Part shown: positions 8,358 through 17,172 of the stretch, piece after piece
Layout of the letters: every line of letters begins with the position of its first letter
How positions within the stretch are numbered: position 1 is the stretch's first letter
NCBI GenBank assembly: GCA_021732005.1
Contig: JAKFVT010000059.1
Location: 62,001-126,000 of the forward strand
Source of the DNA: Mycobacterium sp.
GTDB taxonomy: Bacteria > Actinomycetota > Actinomycetes > Mycobacteriales > Mycobacteriaceae
Direction: 5' to 3'
Length of the DNA: 64,000 nt
The notes under the pieces: generated by a model
The model's database searches: none
Seen by the model: only the letters and a program-made list of their open reading frames with translations
What the model was told of the DNA's origin: nothing
Program-made: the position numbers and the translations under genes

Positions 8358-9572
8358 ATGACTTCTGCGCAAGGACCGGCAGCCCCGCTGGCCGGTATCA
8401 CTGTCGTGGCGTTGGAGCAGGCGGTGGCGGCACCGATGTGCACGCGCGTCCTGGCCGACTTCGGTGCTCGCGTGATCAAGGTGGAGAATCCGGCCGGCGG
8501 GGATTTCGCCAGGCACTACGACGATGTCGTCAACGGCCCGGGTGGCCTTGCGGCTCACTTCGTCTGGGCCAACCGCAACAAGGAATCGATTGCGCTGGAC
8601 CTGAAATCGGCCGAGGGCCTGGAGGTCCTGCACCGGTTGCTCGATCGCGCTGACGCGTTGGTGTCCAATCTCGCGCCGGGTTCCACCGCCCGGCTCGGCA
8701 TCTCACCCGACCAACTGCGTGAACGCCACCCCGATGTGATCGCCGTCGAGATCGACGGGTACGGGGCCGGCGGCCCGCTGTCGAACAAGCGCGCCTATGA
8801 CCTGCTGGCGCAGTCCGAGTCGGGATCATGTGCAGTGACCGGCTATCCCGGCATGCCGGCCAAACCCGGCCCGCCGATCGCCGACATCTCCACCGGGCTG
8901 TACTCGGCGTTGTCGATCATGGCCATGCTGATCTCCCGTGGCCAGCGGGCGCGCCGGGGTGCGGCCGTTACTGTGAGCCTGTTCGACACGATGATGGACC
9001 TGATGGGGTATCCGCTGACCTACGCCCAGCATTCCGGAATCGACCAGGAGCCGCTGGGGATGAATTCCCCGGCGGTCGCACCGTACGGCTCCTTCCATAC
9101 CGCCGACAATCAGACGGTGGTGCTGGGCACCACCAACGACCGGGAATGGCAACGGTTGGCGCGCGAGATCATCGACCGGCCCGACCTGGCCGACGACCCG
9201 CGGTACGCCAGCAACTCCGATCGGTGCGCCCACCGCGACGAACTCAACTCGGCCATCCAAATCTGGTGTGCGCAGCACGATCTCGCGCACATCCAGAAGA
9301 CGGCCGACGCGGCGGGCATCGGCAACGCCCGGTACAATCTGCCCAGCGAGGTGCTCGCGCACCCGCAGTTGTCCGATCGCGATCGCTGGCGGACGGTACA
9401 AACGACCGCCGGTCCGATCCAGGCCATCCTGCCGCCGCCGATCATCGAAGACTACGAGCAGCCGATGGGTCCGGTACCCGGTCTCGGTGAGCACACCGAC
9501 GTGTTGCTGACCGAATTGGGCCTGTCGGACAACGACATCGGCAGACTGCGTGCGCAGGGTGCCGTCGCATGA
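8358..9572 (+). CDS. Class III (CaiB/BaiF) CoA transferase
   Basis: 404-residue family III CoA transferase beginning PLAGITVVALEQAVAAPMCTRVLADFGARVIKVENP, the standard N-terminal Rossmann-like CoA-binding start. The later YDLLAQSESG motif aligns with the family, and VSLFDTMMDLMGYPLTYAQ follows. Members activate a carboxylic acid by taking CoA from another acyl-CoA through a catalytic Asp. This would charge a free acid made by the oxidative enzymes so that the neighbouring dehydrogenases and thiolase can act. A second CoA transferase is at 36475-37680. Confidence 0.9.
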   Translation: MTSAQGPAAPLAGITVVALEQAVAAPMCTRVLADFGARVIKVENPAGGDFARHYDDVVNGPGGLAAHFVWANRNKESIALDLKSAEGLEVLHRLLDRADALVSNLAPGSTARLGISPDQLRERHPDVIAVEIDGYGAGGPLSNKRAYDLLAQSESGSCAVTGYPGMPAKPGPPIADISTGLYSALSIMAMLISRGQRARRGAAVTVSLFDTMMDLMGYPLTYAQHSGIDQEPLGMNSPAVAPYGSFHTADNQTVVLGTTNDREWQRLAREIIDRPDLADDPRYASNSDRCAHRDELNSAIQIWCAQHDLAHIQKTADAAGIGNARYNLPSEVLAHPQLSDRDRWRTVQTTAGPIQAILPPPIIEDYEQPMGPVPGLGEHTDVLLTELGLSDNDIGRLRAQGAVA

Positions 9573-9598
9573 ACGATAGTCAAAGCTAAGGAGAAGCC

Positions 9599-10744
9599 AT
9601 GCGGGAAACGGTGATCGTCGAGGCGGTCCGCACCCCGGTCGGTAAGCGAAACGGCGGGCTGTCCGGCATGCACGCCGCCGACCTGTCGGGGGTGGTACTG
9701 AACGCACTCGCCGAGCGCACCGGCCTGGACCCGGCGACGGTCGATGACGTGGTGTGGGGCTGCGTGTCCCAAGTCGGTGACCAGTCGAGCAATATCGGCC
9801 GATTCTCGGTCCTGGCCGCCGGTTGGCCGGAATCCATTCCCGGCACGACAGTCAACCGGGCCTGCGGATCCAGTCAGCAGGCACTGGATTTCGCCGCGCA
9901 GGCAGTGATGTCCGGCCAGCAGGACGTGGTGGTCGCCGGCGGCGTCGAGGTGATGAGCCGTGTTCCGCTCGGCTCGGCGCGTGCCACCGGCATGCCCTAT
10001 GGCCCCAAGGTGCTCGAGCGTTATGACGACTTCTCGTTCAACCAAGGCCTTTCCGCGGAGATGATCGCGCAGAAGTGGGGACTGTCCCGGACCGACCTCG
10101 ACGATTTCTCCGCGCGCAGCCACGAACTGGCCGCTGCCGCACAGGATCGCGGGGCCTTCGACGACCAGATCGTCCCGGTGGCCACCGATGGTGGTGTGGT
10201 GAGTGCCGACGAGGGCATCCGCCGGGGGACCACTGTCGAGAAGCTTGCCGGGCTCAAACCGGCGTTCACCGAGGACGGCGTCATCCATGCCGGTAACTCG
10301 TCGCAGATCTCGGACGGCGCGGCCGCTCTGCTGGTCACCACCGCGGAATATGCTGCCGCACAGGGCTGGACACCGCTGGCACGCTATGTCGCAGGGGCAG
10401 TCGCCGGCGCCAACCCGGTGATGATGCTGACCGGTCCGATTCCCGCGACGGAGAAGGTGCTGGGCAAGACCGGCCTGAGCATCGACGACATCGGGGTGTT
10501 CGAGGTCAACGAGGCGTTCGCGCCGGTGCCGCTGGCGTGGCAGGCCGACACCGGCGCCAAGGCCGAGCGGCTCAACCCCCTCGGCGGCGCGATCGCGCTG
10601 GGCCACCCGTTGGGGAGCTCGGGCGCAGTGCTGATGACACGCATGCTGTACCACATGCGCGACAACGGAATTCGCTACGGACTGCAGACGATGTGCGAGG
10701 GCGGCGGCACCGCCAACGCGACCGTCGTCGAGCTGATCGGCTGA
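9599..10744 (+). CDS. Thiolase (acetyl-CoA acetyltransferase, FadA-like)
   Basis: 381-residue thiolase with all catalytic features: nucleophile C89 in NRACGSSQQA, VNEAFAPVPLAW, the active-site His in GGAIALGHPLGSSGA, and the second Cys in MCEGGGTANATVVEL. Length and order match biosynthetic/degradative thiolases. AAGGAG precedes the ATG. It performs thiolytic cleavage of a 3-oxoacyl-CoA in the last step of a beta-oxidation round. The next gene, an acyl-CoA dehydrogenase, begins nine bases after the stop, so both are in one operon. Confidence 0.93.
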   Translation: MRETVIVEAVRTPVGKRNGGLSGMHAADLSGVVLNALAERTGLDPATVDDVVWGCVSQVGDQSSNIGRFSVLAAGWPESIPGTTVNRACGSSQQALDFAAQAVMSGQQDVVVAGGVEVMSRVPLGSARATGMPYGPKVLERYDDFSFNQGLSAEMIAQKWGLSRTDLDDFSARSHELAAAAQDRGAFDDQIVPVATDGGVVSADEGIRRGTTVEKLAGLKPAFTEDGVIHAGNSSQISDGAAALLVTTAEYAAAQGWTPLARYVAGAVAGANPVMMLTGPIPATEKVLGKTGLSIDDIGVFEVNEAFAPVPLAWQADTGAKAERLNPLGGAIALGHPLGSSGAVLMTRMLYHMRDNGIRYGLQTMCEGGGTANATVVELIG

Positions 10745-10752
10745 GGGGCTTG

Positions 10753-11901
10753 ATGCGCCGCGACCTGTTCACCGCCGACCACGAGGCGTTTCGGGAACTC
10801 GCTCGGGACTTCATCGAGAAGGAAGTCGTGCCCGCCTACCCGCAGTGGGAGAAGGCGGGGCGAATGCCACGCGAGACTTTCGCGAAGCTCGGGGAGACCG
10901 GGATCATGGGTGTCACGCTGCCCGAGGAGTACGGCGGCGGCGGCCAGGACGACTACCGCTACAACGTGGTCCTGCAGGAAGAAGCAGCTCGCGCACTGGT
11001 GACCTTGTCGACGGTCCGCACCCAGCTCGAGGTGATCCTGCCGTATTTCCTGCACTACGCGAACGACGAGCAGCGGGCCCGCTGGTTTCCCGGGCTTGCG
11101 GCCGGCACGCTGCTCACCGCGGTCGCGATGACCGAACCGGGTACCGGGTCGGACCTGGCCGGCGTGCGCACGACGGCGGTACGAGACGGCGACCACTACA
11201 TCGTCAACGGCGCAAAGACTTTCATCACCGGCGGCATGCAAGCCGATCTGGTGGTCGTGGTGGCGCGGACGTCCACCGACCCGGACAACCGGCGCGCCGG
11301 GCTGACGCTGCTGGTCGTCGAGGACGGGATGGCGGGCTTCACCCGCGGACGCGAACTCGAGAAGATGGGCTGCAAGGTCCAGGACACCGCCGAGCTGTCG
11401 TTCGTCGACGTCCGGGTGCCTGCGGCCAACGTGCTGGGGGAGGAGGGGCAGGCATTCAGCTACCTCGGGCACAACCTGGCCCAGGAGCGGCTCACCGTGG
11501 CGGTGGGCTCGGTGGCCCAAGCCCGCTCGGCGATCGCCGCAGCGATCGAATACACCCAGAGCCGCAAGGCTTTCGGCACGCCCGTCGCCTCGTTTCAGAA
11601 CACCAAGTTCGAGCTGGCTGCCTGCTCGACGGAGGTCGAGGCGGCCCAGGCCATGCTCGACCGGGCGGTGGCCCTGCACGTCGAGGGCCAGCTCAGCGGC
11701 GCCGATGCCGCGCGGGTCAAGCTGTTCTGCACCGAGATGCAGCAGCGGGTGATCGACCGCTGCCTACAACTGTTCGGTGGTTACGGCTACATGATGGAGT
11801 ATCCGATCGCCCGGCTGTACACCGATGCGCGAGTGGCCCGGATCTACGCCGGGACCAGCGAGGTGATGAAGGTGATCATCGCCAAGTCGTTGGGGCTGTA
11901 G
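10753..11901 (+). CDS. Acyl-CoA dehydrogenase (FadE family)
   Basis: 382-residue acyl-CoA dehydrogenase: MRRDLFTADHEAFRELARDF, the FAD motif VAMTEPGTGSDLAGV, IVNGAKTFITGGM, SRKAFGTPVASFQNTKFEL, LQLFGGYGYMMEYPIARLY and the C-terminal RIYAGTSEVMKVIIAKSLGL. YAGTSE replaces the MCAD YEGTSE, so the base is Ala at that position; related long-chain enzymes use a Glu elsewhere. Last gene of the plus-strand run. About 130 bases with a clear inverted repeat separate it from the TetR gene. Confidence 0.92.
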   Translation: MRRDLFTADHEAFRELARDFIEKEVVPAYPQWEKAGRMPRETFAKLGETGIMGVTLPEEYGGGGQDDYRYNVVLQEEAARALVTLSTVRTQLEVILPYFLHYANDEQRARWFPGLAAGTLLTAVAMTEPGTGSDLAGVRTTAVRDGDHYIVNGAKTFITGGMQADLVVVVARTSTDPDNRRAGLTLLVVEDGMAGFTRGRELEKMGCKVQDTAELSFVDVRVPAANVLGEEGQAFSYLGHNLAQERLTVAVGSVAQARSAIAAAIEYTQSRKAFGTPVASFQNTKFELAACSTEVEAAQAMLDRAVALHVEGQLSGADAARVKLFCTEMQQRVIDRCLQLFGGYGYMMEYPIARLYTDARVARIYAGTSEVMKVIIAKSLGL

Positions 11902-11980
11902 TCGCCCCGCTCGGCCCGTCGATATAAGCGATCCGATCACGTCAAAATTTTTCCACTGAGACCCTTGTCACACCCCCCAA

Positions 11981-12010
11981 ACCAACCTACTGTGTGCTCA
12001 CTAGGTTGGT
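11981..12010. promoter_or_regulatory. Probable TetR operator
   Basis: Perfect 9-bp arms ACCAACCTA (11981-11989) and TAGGTTGGT (12002-12010), 12 bases apart and centred 33 bases upstream of the TetR start at 12029. The position and symmetry suit autoregulation by that TetR protein. A single GGTTGGTT core recurs in front of the P450 at 14544. Confidence 0.65.
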
Positions 12011-12028
12011 CCGAGTGAAGGGAGTGTG

Positions 12029-12637
12029 GTGACCACGGTCCGTCCCTACGCCACCCTCCTCGCCAAAGGGGAGGACCGTAAGCAGCGCATTCTCGACGTC
12101 GCGCAGCGGCTACTGGCCCGCAACGGCTGGCGCAACACCACCCTTGCGCAGATCGCAAAGGAGGCCGGTGTCACCGCCGCTGGGCTGCTGCATCACTTCG
12201 AGTCCAAGGAGCAGCTGCTCCACGCGGTGCTCGACGCCCGGGACGCCGACGACAGCGAACATGCCGACTACCTGACCGGCGACCTGGTCGAGGGCATCGC
12301 CAATGCCGCCGACCGGTTCGACCGGTCACCCCAGCTCGTCGGCACCTTCGCGGTGCTGATGGTGGAGAACATCGCACCCGACGCCCCGCTGCACGACCGG
12401 CTGGTGGATCGCTACCGGCAGGCGGTCGACATCATCGCCGACCGCATCCGCAGCGGTCAGGCCGACGGCCGATACCGATCAGACGTGAACCCGGCCCAGA
12501 AGGCCGTGGAAATCCTGGCATTTGTGAACGGAATGGAGACCTCATGGCTGCTCGACCCGTCGATACCGCTGATCGATGTGTTCCGGGAGTACTCCAGGTC
12601 GCTGGCGAGCCAGCTGATGGCGCCCGCCGGATCATGA
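12029..12637 (+). CDS. TetR-family transcriptional regulator
   Basis: 202-residue regulator with the TetR N-terminal helix-turn-helix: RKQRILDVAQRLLARNGWRNTTLAQIAKEAGVTAAGLLHHFESKEQLL (about residues 18-65), then a variable helical ligand-binding domain. The start is GTG 12029, five bases after AAGGGAG; GTG 12026 is possible. An inverted repeat directly upstream suggests autorepression. The stop overlaps the ATG of the next gene (ATGA), so the two products are made together. Likely targets are its own pair and perhaps the nearby P450; the inducer is unknown, presumably an acyl-CoA or lipid. Confidence 0.9.
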   Translation: MTTVRPYATLLAKGEDRKQRILDVAQRLLARNGWRNTTLAQIAKEAGVTAAGLLHHFESKEQLLHAVLDARDADDSEHADYLTGDLVEGIANAADRFDRSPQLVGTFAVLMVENIAPDAPLHDRLVDRYRQAVDIIADRIRSGQADGRYRSDVNPAQKAVEILAFVNGMETSWLLDPSIPLIDVFREYSRSLASQLMAPAGS

Positions 12638-13140
12638 GATACCGGCTCGACATCGTCGCGCCCAGCGTCGCCGAGGCGGTGCGGCACGCGGGCGGCTGGA
12701 TCTTCGACCGCGTGATGGCGGGCTGGGATGTCAACGTCCTGCTCGCGCAGCCCGGCGACACCCGCCCCTTGACGATCCTGGGCGCCCAGACCTCCGACTT
12801 CGAATCCATGATCGCGGCCGGTGACGATCAGCCGCACCCGCAGGCGCTGGCGGTGGCCGCCGATCTCCTCGATACCGACGCACGGGTCCGCGAGGGCGTG
12901 CTGCGCGCACTCGATTACGGCATGACCGAGGTGGCGTTGTGGGGCGAAGCGCAGCCGAGTGACCTCGACCGCGACATCGACTGCGTCGAGCACCGCCTGA
13001 GCTCAGCGGCGCGGGTGTTCAAAGCACAGGCACTGGCCGCGGCGGACGTCGACGACGTGTCGGTCGCGGCGACCGAGACCTTTCGAAGCGGAGCGATGAG
13101 CTGCCCGCCGATCGGCGCCGACCTGGTCCCGGCCGGCTGA
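12634..13140 (+). CDS. Conserved hypothetical protein coupled to TetR
   Basis: 168-residue protein opening MRYRLDIVAPSVAEAVRHAGGWIFDRVMAGWDVNVLL and ending SCPPIGADLVPAG, with no signal peptide or membrane segment. The ATG overlaps the TetR stop by four bases. I do not recognise a named domain; the alternating pattern suggests an alpha/beta cytosolic protein. Tight coupling to a regulator suggests a co-regulator or ligand-related role, but that is only inference. It ends 13 bases from the converging ferredoxin gene. Confidence 0.75.
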   Translation: MRYRLDIVAPSVAEAVRHAGGWIFDRVMAGWDVNVLLAQPGDTRPLTILGAQTSDFESMIAAGDDQPHPQALAVAADLLDTDARVREGVLRALDYGMTEVALWGEAQPSDLDRDIDCVEHRLSSAARVFKAQALAAADVDDVSVAATETFRSGAMSCPPIGADLVPAG

Positions 13141-13153
13141 GGCTGGACGGAAA

Positions 13154-13345
13154 CTACTCCTTGATGGAGATGGCCTGCCGGGGGCACTGGCGCACCGCGT
13201 CGCGAATCTGTGCCTCGTTCTCCGGCGTCACCTCGTCGGACAGGACGTGCAGGTAATCCTGGTCGTCGACCTGGAACACCTCCGGGATGATCCCCATACA
13301 GATCGCATTGGCCTCACACAGGCCGAAGTCCACTTCAATCTTCAT
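13154..13345 (-). CDS. Ferredoxin, 3Fe-4S type, P450 partner
   Basis: 63-residue ferredoxin MKIEVDFGLCEANAICMGI...QCPRQAISIKE. The cluster Cys pattern is C-x5-C plus a distal C-P, lacking the second Cys of a 4Fe-4S motif, which is the normal pattern for mycobacterial P450 redox partners. The ATG at 13345 overlaps the end of the P450 gene by four bases, so the pair is co-translated. It should deliver electrons to the P450 encoded just upstream. Confidence 0.9.
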   Translation of the reverse strand: MKIEVDFGLCEANAICMGIIPEVFQVDDQDYLHVLSDEVTPENEAQIRDAVRQCPRQAISIKE

Positions 13346-14544
13346 CGCAGCACCTTCACCGGTACGTGGGAGTAGCCCGCCACATTCTGCATCTGGACCC
13401 TGCGAAGTCCATCCCACTGGACTTCGTAGCGCGGCATGAAGTCGAGCAGCTTCTCCAGCGCGAGCGCACTTTCCATGCGGGCCAGTGCGGCGCCAAGGCA
13501 GCTGTGGATGCCGTAACCCAGGCCGAGGTTCTGCGCCTCGGTGCGGTCCCTATCGATGTCGAAGGCGTCGGCATCGGTGAAGGCGTGCGAGTCCCGGTTG
13601 GCCGACGCCAGCAGGAGGAAGACCGGCTTGCCTGCCGGGATCTTGCCGCTGGGCACTTCGGTGTCCTTGAGGGTGTAACGGACGTTGTACTGCACCGGTC
13701 CCTCGTAGCGCAGCAATTCCTCCACCGCCGCGGGAATCTTGTCCCGGTCGTCGAGCAGCTTGCGCCACTGGTCGGGGAAGCGAGCGAAGTTGACCGCTGC
13801 GGTCCCCATCAGCTTGGTCACGGTCTCGGCACCCGCACCGCCGAGAAGCGTTGCAAAACCGCAGATTTCGATGTCATCCAATCGGCGCATGTGGCCGTCG
13901 TCATCGGGGATCTCGGCGGCGATCAGGCGGCTGATCATGTCGTCCTGCGGGTTCTCGCGCCGCTCCTGCACCAGGCCGTAGTAGTACATCGCGGTCTCGA
14001 TATTGGCCTGCATGCCGGCCTCACTGGTCCCGATCTGCCCGGGCTCACGGCTGAGGCTGGTGTCGATCCAGTGCCGAACCTGTTGCCGGTATTCCTCGGG
14101 CACGCCGGCCATCCGGGTGATGACCTCGACCGGGAACGGCCCGGAGAAATCCTGGACCACATCGAAGTTGTCCGGGTCGGCCGCCGCCAGATACTTGTCC
14201 GCCAGCTCGATGACCACGTCACGCTGCGACTGCACCGCGCGGGGGGTGAAGGCCTTGTTCAGCAGACTGCGCATGTGCCGGTGCTCGGGCGGGTCCATGA
14301 AGATGATCGACTTCTGCGGCGGCTCGTCCGCCTTCACCATCGCCAGATCGCAGCCGCGGGTCGACGAGAAGCTCTCATGATCCTTCAGCGCCGCCGCGAC
14401 ATCCTCGTGCCGGGAGATGGCGTAGAAGTCCTCTTTGGCGTCGTAATACAACGGGGCCTCGGCCCGCATGCGCTCATAGATGTCGAAGGGGTTGTTGAAG
14501 TACTCCTGCGAGAACGGATCGAAGACGAGTTCAGCCTGAGTCAT
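13342..14544 (-). CDS. Cytochrome P450
   Basis: 400-residue bacterial class I P450. The oxygen-binding I-helix reads LLGGAGAETVTK, the K-helix ExxR falls in EELLRYEGPVQYNVR, and the heme loop is LGYGIHSCLGAALAR with ligand C349. The usual Phe seven residues before the Cys is Leu here, an uncommon change likely to alter heme potential slightly. GGAGGAG lies upstream of the ATG. The ferredoxin follows with a four-base overlap. Substrate unknown; hydroxylation of a lipid or terpenoid is likely from context. Confidence 0.93.
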   Translation of the reverse strand: MTQAELVFDPFSQEYFNNPFDIYERMRAEAPLYYDAKEDFYAISRHEDVAAALKDHESFSSTRGCDLAMVKADEPPQKSIIFMDPPEHRHMRSLLNKAFTPRAVQSQRDVVIELADKYLAAADPDNFDVVQDFSGPFPVEVITRMAGVPEEYRQQVRHWIDTSLSREPGQIGTSEAGMQANIETAMYYYGLVQERRENPQDDMISRLIAAEIPDDDGHMRRLDDIEICGFATLLGGAGAETVTKLMGTAAVNFARFPDQWRKLLDDRDKIPAAVEELLRYEGPVQYNVRYTLKDTEVPSGKIPAGKPVFLLLASANRDSHAFTDADAFDIDRDRTEAQNLGLGYGIHSCLGAALARMESALALEKLLDFMPRYEVQWDGLRRVQMQNVAGYSHVPVKVLR

Positions 14545-14577
14545 TGCGTTCTCCTCCGAGGCGAGAGCTGGGCTATG

Positions 14578-14609
14578 AGCGTTACGGAAGGTTGGTTGAG
14601 TGTAACGCT
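14578..14609. promoter_or_regulatory. Operator candidate before the P450
   Basis: Perfect 8-bp arms AGCGTTAC (14578-14585) and GTAACGCT (14602-14609), 16 bases apart and 34 bases upstream of the P450 start. The spacer contains GGTTGGTT, which is shared with the TetR operator at 11981-12010. Confidence 0.5.
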
Positions 14610-14641
14610 AACAGTGGGGCCGACGGGAGAGCGGAAAATGG

Positions 14642-15457
14642 CTAATTCCCCTCACCTTTCGCGCTCGGCAGGCCGGCGTCGACGGCGCCACCCAGTAGTC
14701 CGAGGTCGGTCCCCAGATCGGCGGCGGTCGCACGGACGACGGCGACGTCCTTGCCGATGAATTCGCCGACGGCGGCGATGAATCCGCTCGCTGAGCCGAC
14801 CCTGGCGATCGAATCCAGAGCCCGGCTGGCGCCGCTGCCGTGGGGGAGCGCCCGGAGCAGAGTGGCCTCGTCGACACCAAGGCGACCGGCCAGCCCGACC
14901 GCCTCCGCCACGATGCCGATCTGCGCGGCGAACAGCGCGTTGTTGATCAACTTGACCCGCTGACCGAACCCCGTCGGTCCGACGTGCAGCACGGGGTCGG
15001 CATAGCTTGACAGCAGCGGCTGAGCCCGCTGCACCGCGTCGTCGTCGCCGCCGACGAACACCGTCACCGTTCCGGCGGCGATGTCATGCGGTCCGCCGCT
15101 CACCGGTGCGTCGAGCACGCCGATGCCGAGTTCGTCGGCCCGCGCGGCGACTGCTTCGGCGGTGCGCGGATTGCCCGTCGTGTGCAGAATCAGCACCGAG
15201 CCCGAGCGCATGGCACCCAGCAGGTCGTCGGCCAGGACGATCTGGCGCACCTGCTCGTCGGTGAAGACACAGAGAATCACCGCCTCGGCGTCGCGGGCCA
15301 CTTCGGTCGGGGTTCCGGCGGCGCCGGCACCCAATTCGACCGCGGCGGTGAGCTTTTCGGGAGTCCGGCCGAGCACGGTGACGTCGTGGCCGGCGCCGGC
15401 CAGCCGCCGCACCATGGGTGCGCCCATCCGGCCTGCACCGATGAAACCCACTTTCAC
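14642..15457 (-). CDS. NAD(P)-dependent 3-hydroxyisobutyrate dehydrogenase-like oxidoreductase
   Basis: 271-residue beta-hydroxyacid dehydrogenase. The Rossmann dinucleotide loop is VGFIGAGRMGAPMVRRL, the substrate loop is DAPVSGGPHDIAAGT, and the catalytic-Lys region is GFGQRVKLINNALFAAQIGIVAEA. Length is slightly below the family norm of 290. The ATG overlaps the preceding homologous gene by four bases. Two such genes in tandem suggest a heteromer or two substrates. The reaction is probably reversible oxidation of a 3-hydroxy acid or ester to a semialdehyde; specificity unknown. Confidence 0.9.
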   Translation of the reverse strand: MKVGFIGAGRMGAPMVRRLAGAGHDVTVLGRTPEKLTAAVELGAGAAGTPTEVARDAEAVILCVFTDEQVRQIVLADDLLGAMRSGSVLILHTTGNPRTAEAVAARADELGIGVLDAPVSGGPHDIAAGTVTVFVGGDDDAVQRAQPLLSSYADPVLHVGPTGFGQRVKLINNALFAAQIGIVAEAVGLAGRLGVDEATLLRALPHGSGASRALDSIARVGSASGFIAAVGEFIGKDVAVVRATAADLGTDLGLLGGAVDAGLPSAKGEGN

Positions 15458-16272
15458 CGTGGGTTGTCCATCAACCTCAATGCGGCGTCGGCGGCGTCCA
15501 GCACCGCCCCGGGCTGGGCGCCCGCCTTGTCGGCAATGCCCGCGATCAGGCTGACGTCCTTGTGCAAGAGCCCCGCGGCGACCTGCTTGAGGATGTCAAG
15601 GCTGCCGCCGAAGCGGGCCACGCTGCCCAGCGCGAAGCTGTTGGCCGACCCTCGGGTGATGACCTCCGACAGGTTCTCGGGTGTGATGCCCAGCGCCGCA
15701 CCGAGATCCAGCGCGGTCTTGGCGGTGGCGATGTTCGCCGTGAACAACAGGTTGTTCAGCAGTTTGGTGACCTGTCCGGAGCCGACGTCACCCAGGTGCA
15801 CAATCGGATCGGCGTACGTGGCGAACACCGGGCGGACCTTCTCCACCACGGCGTCCTCACCGCCGACCATCACCAGAAGCTTTCCCTCTTCGGCGGCCGG
15901 ACCACCACCGCTGACCGGCGCATCGATGACGGCGACCCCCTGAGCTGCGGCCCGCTCGGCCAACTGACGGCAGGTGTCCGGGTGCACGGTGGCGTGCACG
16001 GCGATGATGCCGCCGGGCTGCAGTCCGGACAACACTCCGCCGTCGCCGGTCGCCACCTCGAGCACGTCGGCGTCACCGACCACACACAGGCACACCAGGT
16101 CGCTGTTGGCAGCCAGCTCCTGAGGCGAGGCCGCCACCGTGGCCGCGGTGTCGGCGAAGGGTTCCACCGATGCCGCGCGCCGGGCCCACAGTGTGAGCGG
16201 GTAGCCGCCCTCGACGATCCGGTGTGCCATGGGCGCGCCTTGGCTGCCCAGCCCGATGAATCCGACGCGCAT
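15454..16272 (-). CDS. NAD(P)-dependent 3-hydroxyisobutyrate dehydrogenase-like oxidoreductase
   Basis: 272-residue paralogue of the downstream gene. It shows MRVGFIGLGSQGAPMAHRI, DAPVSGGGPAAEEGKLLVMVGG and VGSGQVTKLLNNLLFTANIATA with the catalytic Lys. The start ATG shares one base with the upstream stop (TAATG), so translation is coupled. The glycine loop GxGxxG is intact. It probably oxidises a 3-hydroxyacid-type intermediate after ring or chain cleavage. The tandem arrangement points to duplication followed by divergence. Confidence 0.9.
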   Translation of the reverse strand: MRVGFIGLGSQGAPMAHRIVEGGYPLTLWARRAASVEPFADTAATVAASPQELAANSDLVCLCVVGDADVLEVATGDGGVLSGLQPGGIIAVHATVHPDTCRQLAERAAAQGVAVIDAPVSGGGPAAEEGKLLVMVGGEDAVVEKVRPVFATYADPIVHLGDVGSGQVTKLLNNLLFTANIATAKTALDLGAALGITPENLSEVITRGSANSFALGSVARFGGSLDILKQVAAGLLHKDVSLIAGIADKAGAQPGAVLDAADAALRLMDNPR

Positions 16273-17147
16273 TAGCCGGCCTCTCTGTCCAAATCGGCGG
16301 TGATGCAGTGCTTGAAGAACGACAAAACACTCGAGTGATACTGCGCTGCAGCAACACCCAAGCTCAGATTGTGGCCGGCGCCGTCCTGGTGGTGGATCTC
16401 CACCCGCGCCGACGAGCCGAACAATGCGGCGATGTCGGCCAGCGCTTCGGGCGTCGAGTCCCAAACTCGTTCGTGCTCGGCGGCGGTGAAGCGCACCGGC
16501 GCGGTGACCTGGCCGGCGAGCGCCGGGAAATCACGCCCGGCCCAGTGGGTCGAGATCTCCGCCTCTTGCGGCGGCGCGCCGGCGGAGCCGACGGCGTTGA
16601 TCACGTCGACGGGATAAAGCGCCTCGGGCGCCCAGATCAACTCCCGCAGACCGGCGGGCCGGTAGGTCGGCGTTGCCTGCTTGAGAATGGCTCTGGCAGA
16701 AGGGTATTGGCGCAAGCCGGTGCCGGCCAGCTCGACACCCAGCAGGTCGTGACCGCGCTCGGCAACGGCCATCCGCAACGCGAGTTCGCAGCCGTTGGAA
16801 TGCGCCAGGATGAACAGGCCCGCGCCACGATCTCGCTTGCCGAGCATCGCATCGGCGGCACCGTAGGCCAACTCGACCCGGCGTTGCGGCTCCCACATCG
16901 AATCGGAGTAGGGCGCCGACGCTCCGTAGCCCGGCCGGTCGAGTGCGACCGCGCTGAAACCCGCTGCGGCCGCGGCCCGTAAGAACGACAGCTCGGGGTG
17001 GTTGGGGCAGTCGAAGTATGCCGCCGAGGACGCCCCGCCGTGCAGGGCGACGACGACTCCCTGCGGATCCGCCGCCTCGGCGAACAAGCCCGACATCGGG
17101 ATCCCGTCGACCGGAACCATCCGGTGCACCGGGGTGGCTGTGCTCAT
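16272..17147 (-). CDS. Alpha/beta hydrolase
   Basis: 291-residue alpha/beta hydrolase with the oxyanion motif LHGGASSAAYFD, then ALDRPGYGAS, the nucleophile elbow FILAHSNGCELAL (Ser, in A-x-S-x-G rather than G-x-S-x-G) and the distal His in HHQDGAGHNLS. The acid residue is not clearly assigned. It lies in the middle of a minus-strand operon with dehydrogenases and a DUF35-thiolase. It may hydrolyse an ester, a CoA thioester or a C-C bond. The preceding gene ends 25 bases upstream. Confidence 0.88.
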   Translation of the reverse strand: MSTATPVHRMVPVDGIPMSGLFAEAADPQGVVVALHGGASSAAYFDCPNHPELSFLRAAAAAGFSAVALDRPGYGASAPYSDSMWEPQRRVELAYGAADAMLGKRDRGAGLFILAHSNGCELALRMAVAERGHDLLGVELAGTGLRQYPSARAILKQATPTYRPAGLRELIWAPEALYPVDVINAVGSAGAPPQEAEISTHWAGRDFPALAGQVTAPVRFTAAEHERVWDSTPEALADIAALFGSSARVEIHHQDGAGHNLSLGVAAAQYHSSVLSFFKHCITADLDREAG

Positions 17148-17172
17148 GCGCGATTCACCTCCGGCTTCTCGC

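Noticed and set aside
13366..14760. 464-codon plus-strand frame over the P450
   Set aside because: Antisense shadow of a P450 with an intact heme motif and a strong ribosome site.
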